This document shows positions 1 to 7,865 of a stretch of 13,764 nt of DNA, piece after piece. The notes below the pieces were generated by a model. That model did no database searches. It was not told the DNA's origin and saw only the letters and a list, made by a program, of their open reading frames with translations. The stretch comes from an uncultured bacterium (GTDB taxonomy: Bacteria > Verrucomicrobiota > Lentisphaeria > Victivallales > Victivallaceae), in the NCBI GenBank assembly GCA_949286445.1, contig CASECL010000178.1, positions 1-13,764 of the forward strand. The letters are read 5' to 3'. Made by a program: the position numbers and the translations under genes. Position 1 is the stretch's first letter. Every line of letters starts with the position of its first letter.

Positions 1-3000
1 AACCGCAACAACCGGTTGAAAAACCTGCTCCAGCTCCGCACCCCTGAGGTGATTATCCGTAATGAAAAACGCATGCTTCAGGAAGCGGTTGATGCCTTGA
101 TGGACAACGGCCGTCACGGCCGCGCCGTCACCGGTGCCGGAAACCGCGCGCTCAAAAGCTTGAGCGACATGCTCAAAGGCAAACAGGGCCGTTTCCGTCA
201 GAACCTGCTGGGTAAACGCGTTGACTATTCCGGCCGTTCCGTGATTGTAGTCGGACCGGAACTCAAAATTCATCAGTGCGGTCTGCCCAAACGTATGGCG
301 ATGGTACTGTTTGAGCCCTTCATTATCCGCCACCTCAAGGGCCGCGGTCTGGCTCATACGGTACGCGGGGCAAAGAAAATGATTGAACGCGGTGAACCGG
401 TCGTCTGGGATATTCTGGATGAAGTTACCCAGGGGCATCCGGTGATGCTCAACCGTGCGCCTACGCTGCACCGTTTGAGTATTCAGGCCTTTGATCCGAT
501 TTTGATTGAGGGATCCGCGCTACGCATTCACCCGCTGGTCTGTACTGCGTACAACGCCGACTTTGACGGAGACCAGATGGCGGTTCACGTTCCGCTGTCC
601 AACGAAGCACAGATGGAAACCAAGCTGCTGATGCTTTCACCTAACAACATCTTTTCACCCGCCAGCGGCAAACCGATTGTTTCACCGACGCAGGACATTA
701 CCCTGGGATCTTATTACCTTACCTGCGAACCGAGAAACAAGGACAAAGCCAAGTTTTACCGGGATTATTTTGAAGTACTGTATGCTTACAGCTGCGGTTT
801 CATCAAAATCCATGACGCGGTGAAAATCCATAACCCGGACCTGGGTAAAGATACCGTTTACGGAGACAAGGAGTCCAAATTTATTCTCACCACTCCGGGA
901 CGCTGTTTCTTCAATGAAATCTGGGACAAACGCCTCGGTTTCTTCAACCGGGTGGCCAAAAAGAAACAGCTGGGCGAACTGATCAGTATGTCCTACAAAA
1001 TCGCCGGACATGGCGATACCATCCGTCTGCTGGACGATTTGAAAGACCTGGGTTACCGCCATGCCACCCAGGCAGGGCTGTCCATTTCCATCGCCGACCT
1101 GCAGGTGCCGGAGGAAAAGGAACACCTTATCGAAGAGGCCCGCGGCGAAATTGAAAAGGTTATGGATCAGTACAACAACGGTTTGCTGACCGAAGGTGAA
1201 CGCCATAACAAAGTTATTGATATTTGGACTCAGACCACCAATCAGGTGGCGCAGAAAGTGTCTGAAATTCTGGAAACCACCTCACGCAAAGGCGACATCA
1301 ACCCGGTATTTGCGATGCTTGATTCCGGGGCCCGCGGCAGTAAGGACCAGATCCGTCAGCTGGCCGGTATGCGCGGTTTGATGGCCAAGCCCAGCGGAGA
1401 TATTATTGAACGGCCGATTCTGTCAAACTTCCGTGAAGGTCTTTCCGTGCTGGAGTACTTCATCAGTACCCACGGTGCGCGTAAAGGTTTGGCGGATACC
1501 GCATTGAAAACAGCAGACTCAGGTTACATGACCCGCCGTCTGGTGGACGTTTCCCAGGACATTATCTGCCGGAAAGAAGACTGCGGCACAGTAAAAGGTA
1601 TCTGGACTGAAGCTATTATCGAAGGCGACACTACCATTCTGCCGCTGCGTGAACGCATTATCGGCCGTTACAGTGCACAGGATATCAGGGATCCGATTTC
1701 CAATGACGGAGCTTTGATTGTGGCTGCCGGGGAAGAAATTACACCTGCTATTGCCGACTTGATCGACAAACGCGGTATTACCAAGGTGCTGATCCGTTCA
1801 ACCCTCACCTGCGAAACTGCCAAGGGCGTCTGTGTCAAGTGTTACGGACGCAACCTGGCCAATGACCGTCCGGCACGGATCGGTGATACTTTGGGAATTA
1901 TCGCAGCACAGTCAATCGGTGAACCCGGTACGCAGCTTACCATGCGTACATTCCACATCGGCGGTACCGCGTCAAGCGCATATAAACAGCCGGCCATTTC
2001 CGCACGTAATGCCGGAACGCTGAAGCTGTTCAATGTACGCACCGTGAAGAACAAAGAGGGCGAAACCGTGGTGGTGAACAAAAACGGTTATGCCATCATC
2101 TATGATGAAGAGGCCGCCAACCGCGCCGAACAGCAGGCCAGAGAACGCGCCCGCGTGGAAGCGGAAGCCATTGGTGCGATGTTCAACAAGGATTATGACT
2201 ATCACTCTGACGCGCTGCGTGAAGCGGAACTTGACCGTTACGAACTGGAAGCCGGTTCCATTCTGGAGAAATTCGACGGCGACAAGGTCAAGGCCAATGA
2301 ACAGTTTGTTCACTGGGATCCCTACCATGTGCCGATTATCGTTGAAGAGGGTGGTATTGTCGAACTTCATGACTTGATTGAAGGCGTTACGCTGAGCAAG
2401 CAGAAGCGCGGCGGCACCGAGGAAATTACGGTAACTGAGCACCGTGACGACCTGCATCCGCAGATTGTCATCAAGAGCAAGGACGGCGATTTCCTGGCCA
2501 ACTATCCGCTTCCGGCGGGAGCCTTTCTGATGGTCAAGGAGCGCGCCAAAGTCACCTCCGGAACGATGGTAGCCCGTGTACCGCGGTCGCTGACCAAGAA
2601 CAAGGATATTACCGGAGGTCTGCCGCGTATTGCCGAGCTGTTCGAAGCGCGTAATCCCAAGGATGTGGCGGAAATCGCCCGCATTGACGGTATTGTTGAA
2701 GTGGACAAGATTGTCCGCGGCCGCCGTCAGCTGGTTATCCGGGATCCGGAATCCGGCCTGACCGAGGAACACAACAATATTCCGGGTCACAAGCACCTGA
2801 CGGTAAGCAAAGGAGACTTTGTCCGCAAAGGCCAGAAACTTACCGAAGGCTCGGTGGTTCCGGCGGCGTTGCTGGAAGTTTGCGGTATTCATGAACTTCA
2901 GCGTTACCTGGTCAACGAAATTCAGTTGGTTTACCGTGCCCAGAGCGTGGAAATTAACGACAAACATATTGAAATAATTATCCGTCAGATGATGCAGAAA

Positions 3001-3522
3001 GTTCGCATTACCGAATCCGGTTCCAGCGACTATCTGGTGGGCGAACAGCTGGATCGGACGGAATTTGAGCAGACCAACCGTGAGATAATTGAACGCGGCG
3101 GCCGTCCGGCGGAAGCCGAACCGATACTGCTTGGTATAACCAAAGCGGCGTTGGAAACTGAAAGCTTCATATCTGCGGCGTCCTTCCAGGACACCACCCG
3201 TATTCTGACCGAAGCAGCGACTTTGGGCAAGGTGGATAAATTGGAAGGCTTTAAAGAAAACGTCATCACCGGTCACCTGATTCCGGCGGGTACCGGCACC
3301 GAGCTGATGCAGTCGATCCGGTTGAAATACCTCGGCGAGGAAATTCCGATTGAGTTGCCGGAATTCGACGCCAACGCGAATCTGGAGCCGGCGGAGTACA
3401 AACCGGTTGAAAACGTGGACTTCGGTTCCGACGATGATGAAGGCTCCTCTCTGCCGGAAGAGGCACAGGAAGAGATCGCCGAAATTGATCCTGAAAGCAT
3501 GAGCGTAGAAGAGGAAGATTGA
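1..3522 (+). CDS. rpoC: DNA-directed RNA polymerase subunit beta-prime (3' part, start outside window)
   Basis: This is the largest subunit of RNA polymerase and carries the catalytic Mg-binding loop. The frame is open from base 1 (NRNNRLKNLLQL), so the TTG at 16 is an internal Leu codon and roughly the first 300 residues lie upstream. NADFDGD, the three-Asp active-site motif, is at 553-573. The second zinc site is intact: the Cys of DCGT plus C-x6-C-x2-C in CETAKGVCVKC near 1809-1840. The bridge helix/trigger loop region (TQLTMRTFHIGG, then DITGGLPR at 2605-2628) is split by an SI3-type insertion of about 200 residues, as in E. coli and many Gram-negatives. Within SI3, about 2107-2232 encodes an extra charged, Ala/Arg/Glu-rich probable helix absent from E. 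coli. The C-terminal tail is acidic (ends VEEED). The gene ends just before a hairpin terminator. Identity is certain. Confidence 0.99.
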   Translation, partial: NRNNRLKNLLQLRTPEVIIRNEKRMLQEAVDALMDNGRHGRAVTGAGNRALKSLSDMLKGKQGRFRQNLLGKRVDYSGRSVIVVGPELKIHQCGLPKRMAMVLFEPFIIRHLKGRGLAHTVRGAKKMIERGEPVVWDILDEVTQGHPVMLNRAPTLHRLSIQAFDPILIEGSALRIHPLVCTAYNADFDGDQMAVHVPLSNEAQMETKLLMLSPNNIFSPASGKPIVSPTQDITLGSYYLTCEPRNKDKAKFYRDYFEVLYAYSCGFIKIHDAVKIHNPDLGKDTVYGDKESKFILTTPGRCFFNEIWDKRLGFFNRVAKKKQLGELISMSYKIAGHGDTIRLLDDLKDLGYRHATQAGLSISIADLQVPEEKEHLIEEARGEIEKVMDQYNNGLLTEGERHNKVIDIWTQTTNQVAQKVSEILETTSRKGDINPVFAMLDSGARGSKDQIRQLAGMRGLMAKPSGDIIERPILSNFREGLSVLEYFISTHGARKGLADTALKTADSGYMTRRLVDVSQDIICRKEDCGTVKGIWTEAIIEGDTTILPLRERIIGRYSAQDIRDPISNDGALIVAAGEEITPAIADLIDKRGITKVLIRSTLTCETAKGVCVKCYGRNLANDRPARIGDTLGIIAAQSIGEPGTQLTMRTFHIGGTASSAYKQPAISARNAGTLKLFNVRTVKNKEGETVVVNKNGYAIIYDEEAANRAEQQARERARVEAEAIGAMFNKDYDYHSDALREAELDRYELEAGSILEKFDGDKVKANEQFVHWDPYHVPIIVEEGGIVELHDLIEGVTLSKQKRGGTEEITVTEHRDDLHPQIVIKSKDGDFLANYPLPAGAFLMVKERAKVTSGTMVARVPRSLTKNKDITGGLPRIAELFEARNPKDVAEIARIDGIVEVDKIVRGRRQLVIRDPESGLTEEHNNIPGHKHLTVSKGDFVRKGQKLTEGSVVPAALLEVCGIHELQRYLVNEIQLVYRAQSVEINDKHIEIIIRQMMQKVRITESGSSDYLVGEQLDRTEFEQTNREIIERGGRPAEAEPILLGITKAALETESFISAASFQDTTRILTEAATLGKVDKLEGFKENVITGHLIPAGTGTELMQSIRLKYLGEEIPIELPEFDANANLEPAEYKPVENVDFGSDDDEGSSLPEEAQEEIAEIDPESMSVEEED

Positions 3523-3530
3523 TGTCGCAT

Positions 3531-3575
3531 CCGCCGCAGGTTGAGGTGCAAAACTTGTCTTGCGGCGGTTTTTTT
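3531..3575 (+). terminator. Rho-independent terminator after rpoC
   Basis: An 8-bp perfect stem (CCGCCGCA at 3531-3538 with TGCGGCGG at 3561-3568) encloses a 22-nt loop and is followed directly by seven T residues (3569-3575). It begins 9 nt past the rpoC stop and separates the rpoC unit from the rpsL unit. Confidence 0.85.
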
Positions 3576-3596
3576 CAAAAAAAAATCAAAAAAAAT

Positions 3597-3625
3597 TTGT
3601 AAAACCTTGCGACAGGGTTTATATT
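3597..3625 (+). promoter_or_regulatory. Sigma-70 type promoter of the rpsL-rpsS unit
   Basis: TTGTAA (3597-3602), a 17-bp spacer and TATATT (3620-3625) form a good -35/-10 pair. It lies in an A/T-rich stretch between the rpoC terminator and rpsL. Transcription would start near 3632, giving a leader of about 60 nt. The same hexamer TATATT with a 17-bp spacer also occurs upstream of rnhA and ffh in this window, which supports the call. Confidence 0.65.
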
Positions 3626-3694
3626 ATTAAATATGTTTGAGCAGTTTAAATAAAAAAATAACGGAACAATATAAAAAAAATCAGGAAAAAACTT

Positions 3695-4093
3695 ATGCCG
3701 ACAATTAACCAATTGGTGCGCTTCGGGCGCAGCCGGAAAGTAAAGAATAGCAAGTCCAGAGCACTGAGTGCCTGCCCGCAGCGGCGCGGGGTCTGCCTGC
3801 AGGTTACTACCCGTACCCCCAAGAAGCCGAACTCGGCGTTGCGTAAAATTGCCCGTGTACGCCTGACCAACGGTGAAGAAGTTACCGCTTACATCGGCGG
3901 CGAAGGCCACAATCTTCAGGAACACTCCGTAGTTCTGGTAAAGGGAGGCAGGGTGCGTGACCTTCCCGGTGTGCGTTATCACATTGTCCGCGGTGCGCTG
4001 GACAGCCTCGGTGTGGACAAACGCCGTCAGGGCCGTTCCAAATACGGCGCAAAACGTCCGAAACCGGGTCAGGAAGATAAAAAGAAGAAATAA
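3695..4093 (+). CDS. rpsL: 30S ribosomal protein S12
   Basis: S12 lines the decoding centre of the 30S subunit and helps check codon-anticodon pairing. The 132-residue product aligns along its length with the family: N-terminal MPTINQLVR, the TPKKPNSALRK loop (residues 41-51), the IGGEGHNLQEHS block, and GGRVRDLPGVRYH. Lys43 and Lys44 have the usual, streptomycin-sensitive form. Position 88 (E. coli numbering with Met) is Arg (codon 3956-3958), where E. coli has Lys. Asp89, the site of beta-methylthiolation in some bacteria, is kept. The C-terminus has a short Lys-rich tail (GQEDKKKK). AGGA at 3683-3686 sits 8 nt before the ATG. It is the first gene of the cluster; rpsG follows after 15 nt, too short for an E. 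coli-style S7 regulatory site in this gap. Confidence 0.98.
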   Translation: MPTINQLVRFGRSRKVKNSKSRALSACPQRRGVCLQVTTRTPKKPNSALRKIARVRLTNGEEVTAYIGGEGHNLQEHSVVLVKGGRVRDLPGVRYHIVRGALDSLGVDKRRQGRSKYGAKRPKPGQEDKKKK

Positions 4094-4108
4094 CAGGGTG
4101 CATAAACT

Positions 4109-4579
4109 ATGAGAAGACGCAGAATTGTCAAGCGGGAAACCACTCCCGATGTCAAGTACAACAGTGAGATTGTCGGCCGCCTGATCAATACGATCATGAC
4201 CCGCGGCAAGAAATCAACCGCGCAGAGTATTGTTTACGGCGCGCTGGATATTATCAAAGAACGCAAGAAAGACATTTCCGAACTGGAAGTTTTCCAGCAG
4301 GCTTTGGAAAATGTCAAGCCCAAGCTCGAAGTCAAGAGCCGCCGCGTCGGCGGTGCCACCTATCAGGTTCCGGTGGAAGTTGATGCTGAGCGTCAGGTTG
4401 CGCTGGCTTTGCGCTGGATCACCACCTATGCCCGCGGCCGCAAGGGGAAATCCATGACCGAATCTCTCGCCGGTGAATTGCTCGATGCTTTCGATAATAC
4501 CGGATCCGCGATAAAGAAAAAAGAAGACACCTTCAAGATGGCTCAGGCTAACAAGGCCTTTGCCCATTACAGATGGTAA
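4109..4579 (+). CDS. rpsG: 30S ribosomal protein S7
   Basis: S7 is a primary 16S rRNA binder that starts assembly of the 30S head and contacts mRNA and tRNA at the E site. The 156-residue product has the usual bacterial length and is family-like throughout: a basic MRRRRIVKRE start, the MTRGKKSTAQSIVYGAL helix (residues about 30-46), VKSRRVGGATYQVPVEV, RWITTYARGR, and the C-terminal KMAQANKAFAHYRW. AGGG at 4095-4098, 10 nt upstream, serves as ribosome binding site. Its stop codon is followed 17 nt later by the preferred fusA start. It is the second gene of the rpsL unit. Confidence 0.98.
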   Translation: MRRRRIVKRETTPDVKYNSEIVGRLINTIMTRGKKSTAQSIVYGALDIIKERKKDISELEVFQQALENVKPKLEVKSRRVGGATYQVPVEVDAERQVALALRWITTYARGRKGKSMTESLAGELLDAFDNTGSAIKKKEDTFKMAQANKAFAHYRW

Positions 4580-4596
4580 AGGATCAGCGGAGCACT

Positions 4597-6705
4597 ATGA
4601 GCGAACAGGAAAAAGTATTCAAGGAGTCCCCGAACCGCAAGACCCCGCTTCGCGATTACCGCAACATCGGTATTATGGCGCACATTGATGCGGGCAAGAC
4701 TACGTTGTCTGAACGTATTCTTTTTTACTGCGGAGTAAATTACAAGCTGGGTGAAGTTCACGAAGGAACCGCCACCATGGACTGGATGGAACAGGAGCGT
4801 GAACGCGGTATAACCATTACCAGTGCGGCAACCACCTGCTTCTGGAAAAATCACCGCATCAATATTATTGACACTCCAGGACACGTTGACTTCACTGCCG
4901 AAGTGGAGCGTTCATTGCGCGTTCTTGACGGAGCGGTAGCAGTATTCTGCTCTGTGGGCAAAGTTCAGCCGCAGACTGAAACGGTGTGGCGTCAGGCGCA
5001 GAAATATCACGTTCCGGTAATTGCGCTGGTCAACAAAATGGACCGTACCGGAGCTGATTACTGGGGTGTGGTAGATGAGATTCGTTCCAAACTTGGTGCG
5101 ACTCCGGTGCCGGTGATGCTTCCCATCGGCCGCGAATCCGGCTTTGTCGGAGTCATCGACGTGCTGGGCAACAAGGCAGTCTATTTTGACGGAGACGAAA
5201 ATGGCTCTGTCATGCGAGAAGAAGAGCTCACCCCGGAACAGGCTGAAGAGCGGCAGAAATCCCTGGATTACCTGATTGAATGCCTGGCTGAAGTGGATGA
5301 TGAAATCATGGAAATCTACCTGGCGGATGAAAAGCCGACTGTTGAACAACTCCGTCCTGCCTTGCGCCGGGCTACCTTGAAAGCTAAAGTTGTTCCGGTC
5401 TGCTGTGCTTCAGCATTCAAGAAACGCGGAGTTCAGTGTCTGCTGGATGCAGTAGTGGATTATCTGCCCAGCCCCGTGGATACCTGGGACATCAACGGAA
5501 CTGATCCGGCCACCGGCAATCCCATTACCCGTCATGCCGGCGATATGCAGCCGTTCTCTGCTTTGATTTTCAAAATTATGACTGACCCCTTTGTGGGAAA
5601 ACTTTATTACTTCCGGGTGTACAGCGGGATAGCGTCACAGGGTATGAGTGTACTCAATCCCCGTACCGGGAAGCGTGAACGTCTCGGACGTCTGCTCCAA
5701 ATGCATGCCAATCAGCGCGTTGAACAGCAGGAAGTATTTTCCGGAGATATTGCCGCTGCGGTGGGCTTGAAGAACGTGACCACCGGTGATACCATCTGTT
5801 TGGAAGATCAGCCGATTGTGCTTGAGACCATGGCATTCCCCGAGCCGGTTATCTCTATTGCAGTAGAGCCGAAATCATCCGGAGACCGGGATAAACTTAC
5901 CAAGGGTCTTATCGCGCTTTCCGATGAAGATCCTACTTTCCGGATCAAGAGCGATGAGGAAACCGGACAGACCATTATTTCCGGCATGGGCGAGCTTCAT
6001 CTTGAAATTATTCTGGACCGGCTGGTTCGTGAATTCAAAGTTGAAGCCAATACTGGTGCTCCGCAGGTGGCTTACCGTGAAGCTATCACCAAGCCGGCGG
6101 AAGCCAATACCAAGTTCGTCCGTCAGACCGGCGGTCATGGTCAGTACGGTCATGTTATCATCAACATCATGCCCGGAGCTCCCGGAAGCGGCGTGGTGGT
6201 GGAAAACAAAGTGGTCGGCGGAAACATTCCCAAGGAATACATCAAGCCGGTGGAAAACGGTCTGCGCGAAGCTGCCGCCTCCGGTGTGCTGGCAGGTTAT
6301 CCGCTGATTGACTTCAAAGTTGAGATTATCGACGGATCTTACCACCCGGTGGACTCTTCGGAAATGGCCTTCAAAGTTGCCGCGTCAATGGCACTTAAGG
6401 AAGCGGCCAAGAAGGCCGACATTGTGCTGCTTGAGCCGATTATGAAAGTTGAACTGGTTTCACCGGATGAAAATATGGGCGATCTGATTGGCGACATTAC
6501 CTCACGCCGCGGAAGCATTGTGGAAATCAATGCCGGAGAAAACAGTTTCACCCGGGTCAACGCGAATATTCCGCTGTCGGAACTCTTTGGTTACGCCACG
6601 GCGATCCGTTCGCTGTCCCGCGGCCGCGCCTCCTACTCGATGGAGCCGCTGCATTTTGAACGTGTACCGAAACAAATTCAAGATAAAATAGTGGAGAAAA
6701 AGTAG
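4597..6705 (+). CDS. fusA: Translation elongation factor G
   Basis: EF-G is the GTPase that drives tRNA-mRNA translocation and, with ribosome recycling factor, splits ribosomes. The chosen ATG gives 702 residues, close to the 704 of E. coli. GTPase motifs are complete: P-loop AHIDAGKT (28-35), switch I ERGITI with its Thr (68-74), DTPGHVDF with catalytic His96 (92-99), and NKMD (146-149). Later domains show the GELHLEI block, GGHGQYGH, and a domain IV/V end with RRGSI and LSELFGYATAIRSLSRGRA. An in-frame ATG at 4573 overlaps the rpsG stop and would add 8 residues (MVKDQRST), but it has no Shine-Dalgarno; GGAG at 4589-4592 lies just before 4597. EF-G N-termini rarely extend this far, so even the short form has about 15 extra residues. 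No tuf gene follows. Confidence 0.97.
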   Translation: MSEQEKVFKESPNRKTPLRDYRNIGIMAHIDAGKTTLSERILFYCGVNYKLGEVHEGTATMDWMEQERERGITITSAATTCFWKNHRINIIDTPGHVDFTAEVERSLRVLDGAVAVFCSVGKVQPQTETVWRQAQKYHVPVIALVNKMDRTGADYWGVVDEIRSKLGATPVPVMLPIGRESGFVGVIDVLGNKAVYFDGDENGSVMREEELTPEQAEERQKSLDYLIECLAEVDDEIMEIYLADEKPTVEQLRPALRRATLKAKVVPVCCASAFKKRGVQCLLDAVVDYLPSPVDTWDINGTDPATGNPITRHAGDMQPFSALIFKIMTDPFVGKLYYFRVYSGIASQGMSVLNPRTGKRERLGRLLQMHANQRVEQQEVFSGDIAAAVGLKNVTTGDTICLEDQPIVLETMAFPEPVISIAVEPKSSGDRDKLTKGLIALSDEDPTFRIKSDEETGQTIISGMGELHLEIILDRLVREFKVEANTGAPQVAYREAITKPAEANTKFVRQTGGHGQYGHVIINIMPGAPGSGVVVENKVVGGNIPKEYIKPVENGLREAAASGVLAGYPLIDFKVEIIDGSYHPVDSSEMAFKVAASMALKEAAKKADIVLLEPIMKVELVSPDENMGDLIGDITSRRGSIVEINAGENSFTRVNANIPLSELFGYATAIRSLSRGRASYSMEPLHFERVPKQIQDKIVEKK

Positions 6706-6706
6706 T

Positions 6707-7030
6707 ATGGCTAGTGGCAAAACACAGTGCATCCGGATCCGTCTCCAGGCTTTTGAGCACCGGATTCTGGATCAGTCGGTCAACGAGATTCTCGAGACCG
6801 CCAAACGTACCGGATCCATGGTGGCCGGTCCGGTTCCGTTGCCGACCCGGATTGAGCGTTTCACCGTGAACCGTTCGCCCCATGTGGACAAGAAGTCCAT
6901 GGAGCAGTTTGAAATTCGCACTCACAAGCGGATGATGGACATCATCAATCCGACTTCCAAGACGGTCGATGAACTCAAGAAATTGAGTTTGCCCGCCGGA
7001 GTGGATATTTCCATCAAAATCGGTGTGTAA
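6707..7030 (+). CDS. rpsJ: 30S ribosomal protein S10
   Basis: S10 is part of the 30S head and, as NusE, also joins the NusB antitermination complex. The 107-residue product (E. coli 103) shows IRIRLQAFEHRILDQS, the GPVPLPTR loop (residues about 41-48), HVDKKSMEQFEIRTHKR, and the C-terminal LPAGVDISIKI. The start lies 1 nt after the fusA stop with GGAG at 6693-6696 inside the end of fusA, so the two are translationally close. In E. coli tufA lies between fusA and rpsJ; here it does not. A 171-nt gap to rplC, by far the largest in the cluster, follows. Confidence 0.97.
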   Translation: MASGKTQCIRIRLQAFEHRILDQSVNEILETAKRTGSMVAGPVPLPTRIERFTVNRSPHVDKKSMEQFEIRTHKRMMDIINPTSKTVDELKKLSLPAGVDISIKIGV

Positions 7031-7201
7031 ATGACCGAATAAAGCGTTGTTGCCGGTCTGAATGCAGTCAGCACAAAGAAGATATGAAGTTGTCTTTTCT
7101 GTTGCCGGCATGCAGATTCAGACAGGCGCAGAACGCGGCACACCGGGATACCGCCGTCCTGAAACCGATGGGACGTGTATCTAAAAGAAAAAAGGAGTAT
7201 T
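7031..7201 (+). promoter_or_regulatory. Structured leader between rpsJ and rplC, candidate ribosomal-protein autoregulatory element
   Basis: This 171-nt gap has no convincing ORF but can fold into a row of hairpins. The large one pairs GTCTGAAT (7056-7063) with ATTCAGAC (7116-7123). It extends outward as GCC/GGC (7052-7054 with 7125-7127) past one mismatch, and inward as GCA/TGC (7064-7066 with 7111-7113). The second pairs GCGG (7135-7138) with CCGC (7151-7154). The third pairs CGTCC (7155-7159) with GGACG (7171-7175), ending about 18 nt before the rplC Shine-Dalgarno AAAGGAG (7191-7197). GTTGCCGG occurs twice (7049-7056 and 7101-7108). No good promoter was seen inside it, so read-through from rpsJ is likely. 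Known precedent: L4 represses the E. coli S10 operon through a leader before rpsJ. That an L3, L4 or other protein binds here is inference. Confidence 0.5.
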
Positions 7202-7846
7202 ATGAAAGGATTAATCGGTAAAAAGGTCGGGATGACCCAGATCTACGACGAGGCCGGAAAGATCGTGCCGGTAACGGTGATCGAAGCCGGTCCCTGCGTA
7301 GTAGTGGACGTCAAGACCAAAGAACGCGACGGTTACAGTGCCGTCCAGCTGGGTTTCGGAGCAAAGAAAGCGAAGAACTCCTCCAAAGCAGTAGTCGGCC
7401 ATTGCGCCAAAGCAAACTGCCCGGAAGGAAAAGTTCCTGCGGTATTGCGTGAATTCCGCACTGCCGCCGATGAAGATGTGGCTCCCGGAACAGTATTGAA
7501 AGCAGACAGTTTCAGTGTCAATGATTACATTGATGTAATCGGCACCACCAAGGGCCGCGGCTTCCAGGGCGTAGTCAAGCGTCACGGCTTTGCCGGCGGA
7601 CGCGCCAGTCACGGCGGAGCGTGGGAACGCCGTCCCGGATCTATCGGCTGCCGCGAATGGCCCGGTAACATCATCAAGGGCAAACGCATGCCCGGACATG
7701 CCGGAAACGTCCGCTGCACGATTCAGAATTTGCAGATAGTCAGAGTTATGCCGGAAGACAATGTGCTTCTGGTCCGCGGTGCAGTCCCCGGCTGCAACGG
7801 CGGAACTTTGATTCTGAGATCGGCGATCAAACGTCAGGCCAAGTAA
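7202..7846 (+). CDS. rplC: 50S ribosomal protein L3
   Basis: L3 binds the 3' end of 23S rRNA early in 50S assembly and sends a long extension toward the peptidyl transferase centre. The ATG at 7202 follows AAAGGAG and gives 214 residues (E. coli 209). An in-frame GTG at 7175 would add nine residues but lies upstream of that Shine-Dalgarno. Family signatures are the N-terminal GLIGKKVGMTQIY, GTTKGRGFQGVVKRHGF (114-130), RPGSIG (144-149), KGKRMPGHAGN, and the C-terminal LLVRGAVPG. Residue 150, Gln in E. coli and methylated there by PrmB, is Cys here, followed by Arg-Glu-Trp. It opens the second half of the cluster after the structured leader; rplD starts 19 nt after its stop. Confidence 0.97.
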   Translation: MKGLIGKKVGMTQIYDEAGKIVPVTVIEAGPCVVVDVKTKERDGYSAVQLGFGAKKAKNSSKAVVGHCAKANCPEGKVPAVLREFRTAADEDVAPGTVLKADSFSVNDYIDVIGTTKGRGFQGVVKRHGFAGGRASHGGAWERRPGSIGCREWPGNIIKGKRMPGHAGNVRCTIQNLQIVRVMPEDNVLLVRGAVPGCNGGTLILRSAIKRQAK

Positions 7847-7865
7847 CGCGAAAGAGGTGATGAAT

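Noticed and set aside
16..18. TTG as an rpoC start codon
   Set aside because: The frame is open to base 1 and the five codons before it (NRNNR) match the conserved beta-prime sequence, so it is internal.
1972..3276. Long 434-codon open frame on the minus strand inside rpoC
   Set aside because: It lies wholly opposite well-conserved rpoC codons, has no family resemblance, and is a typical shadow of GC-rich coding sequence.
4573..4596. Earlier ATG for fusA overlapping the rpsG stop
   Set aside because: It has no Shine-Dalgarno and adds residues absent from EF-G; the ATG at 4597 has GGAG just before it.
7175..7201. Earlier GTG start for rplC
   Set aside because: The strong AAAGGAG lies after it and the family N-terminus (MKGLIGKKVGMTQ) begins at 7202.
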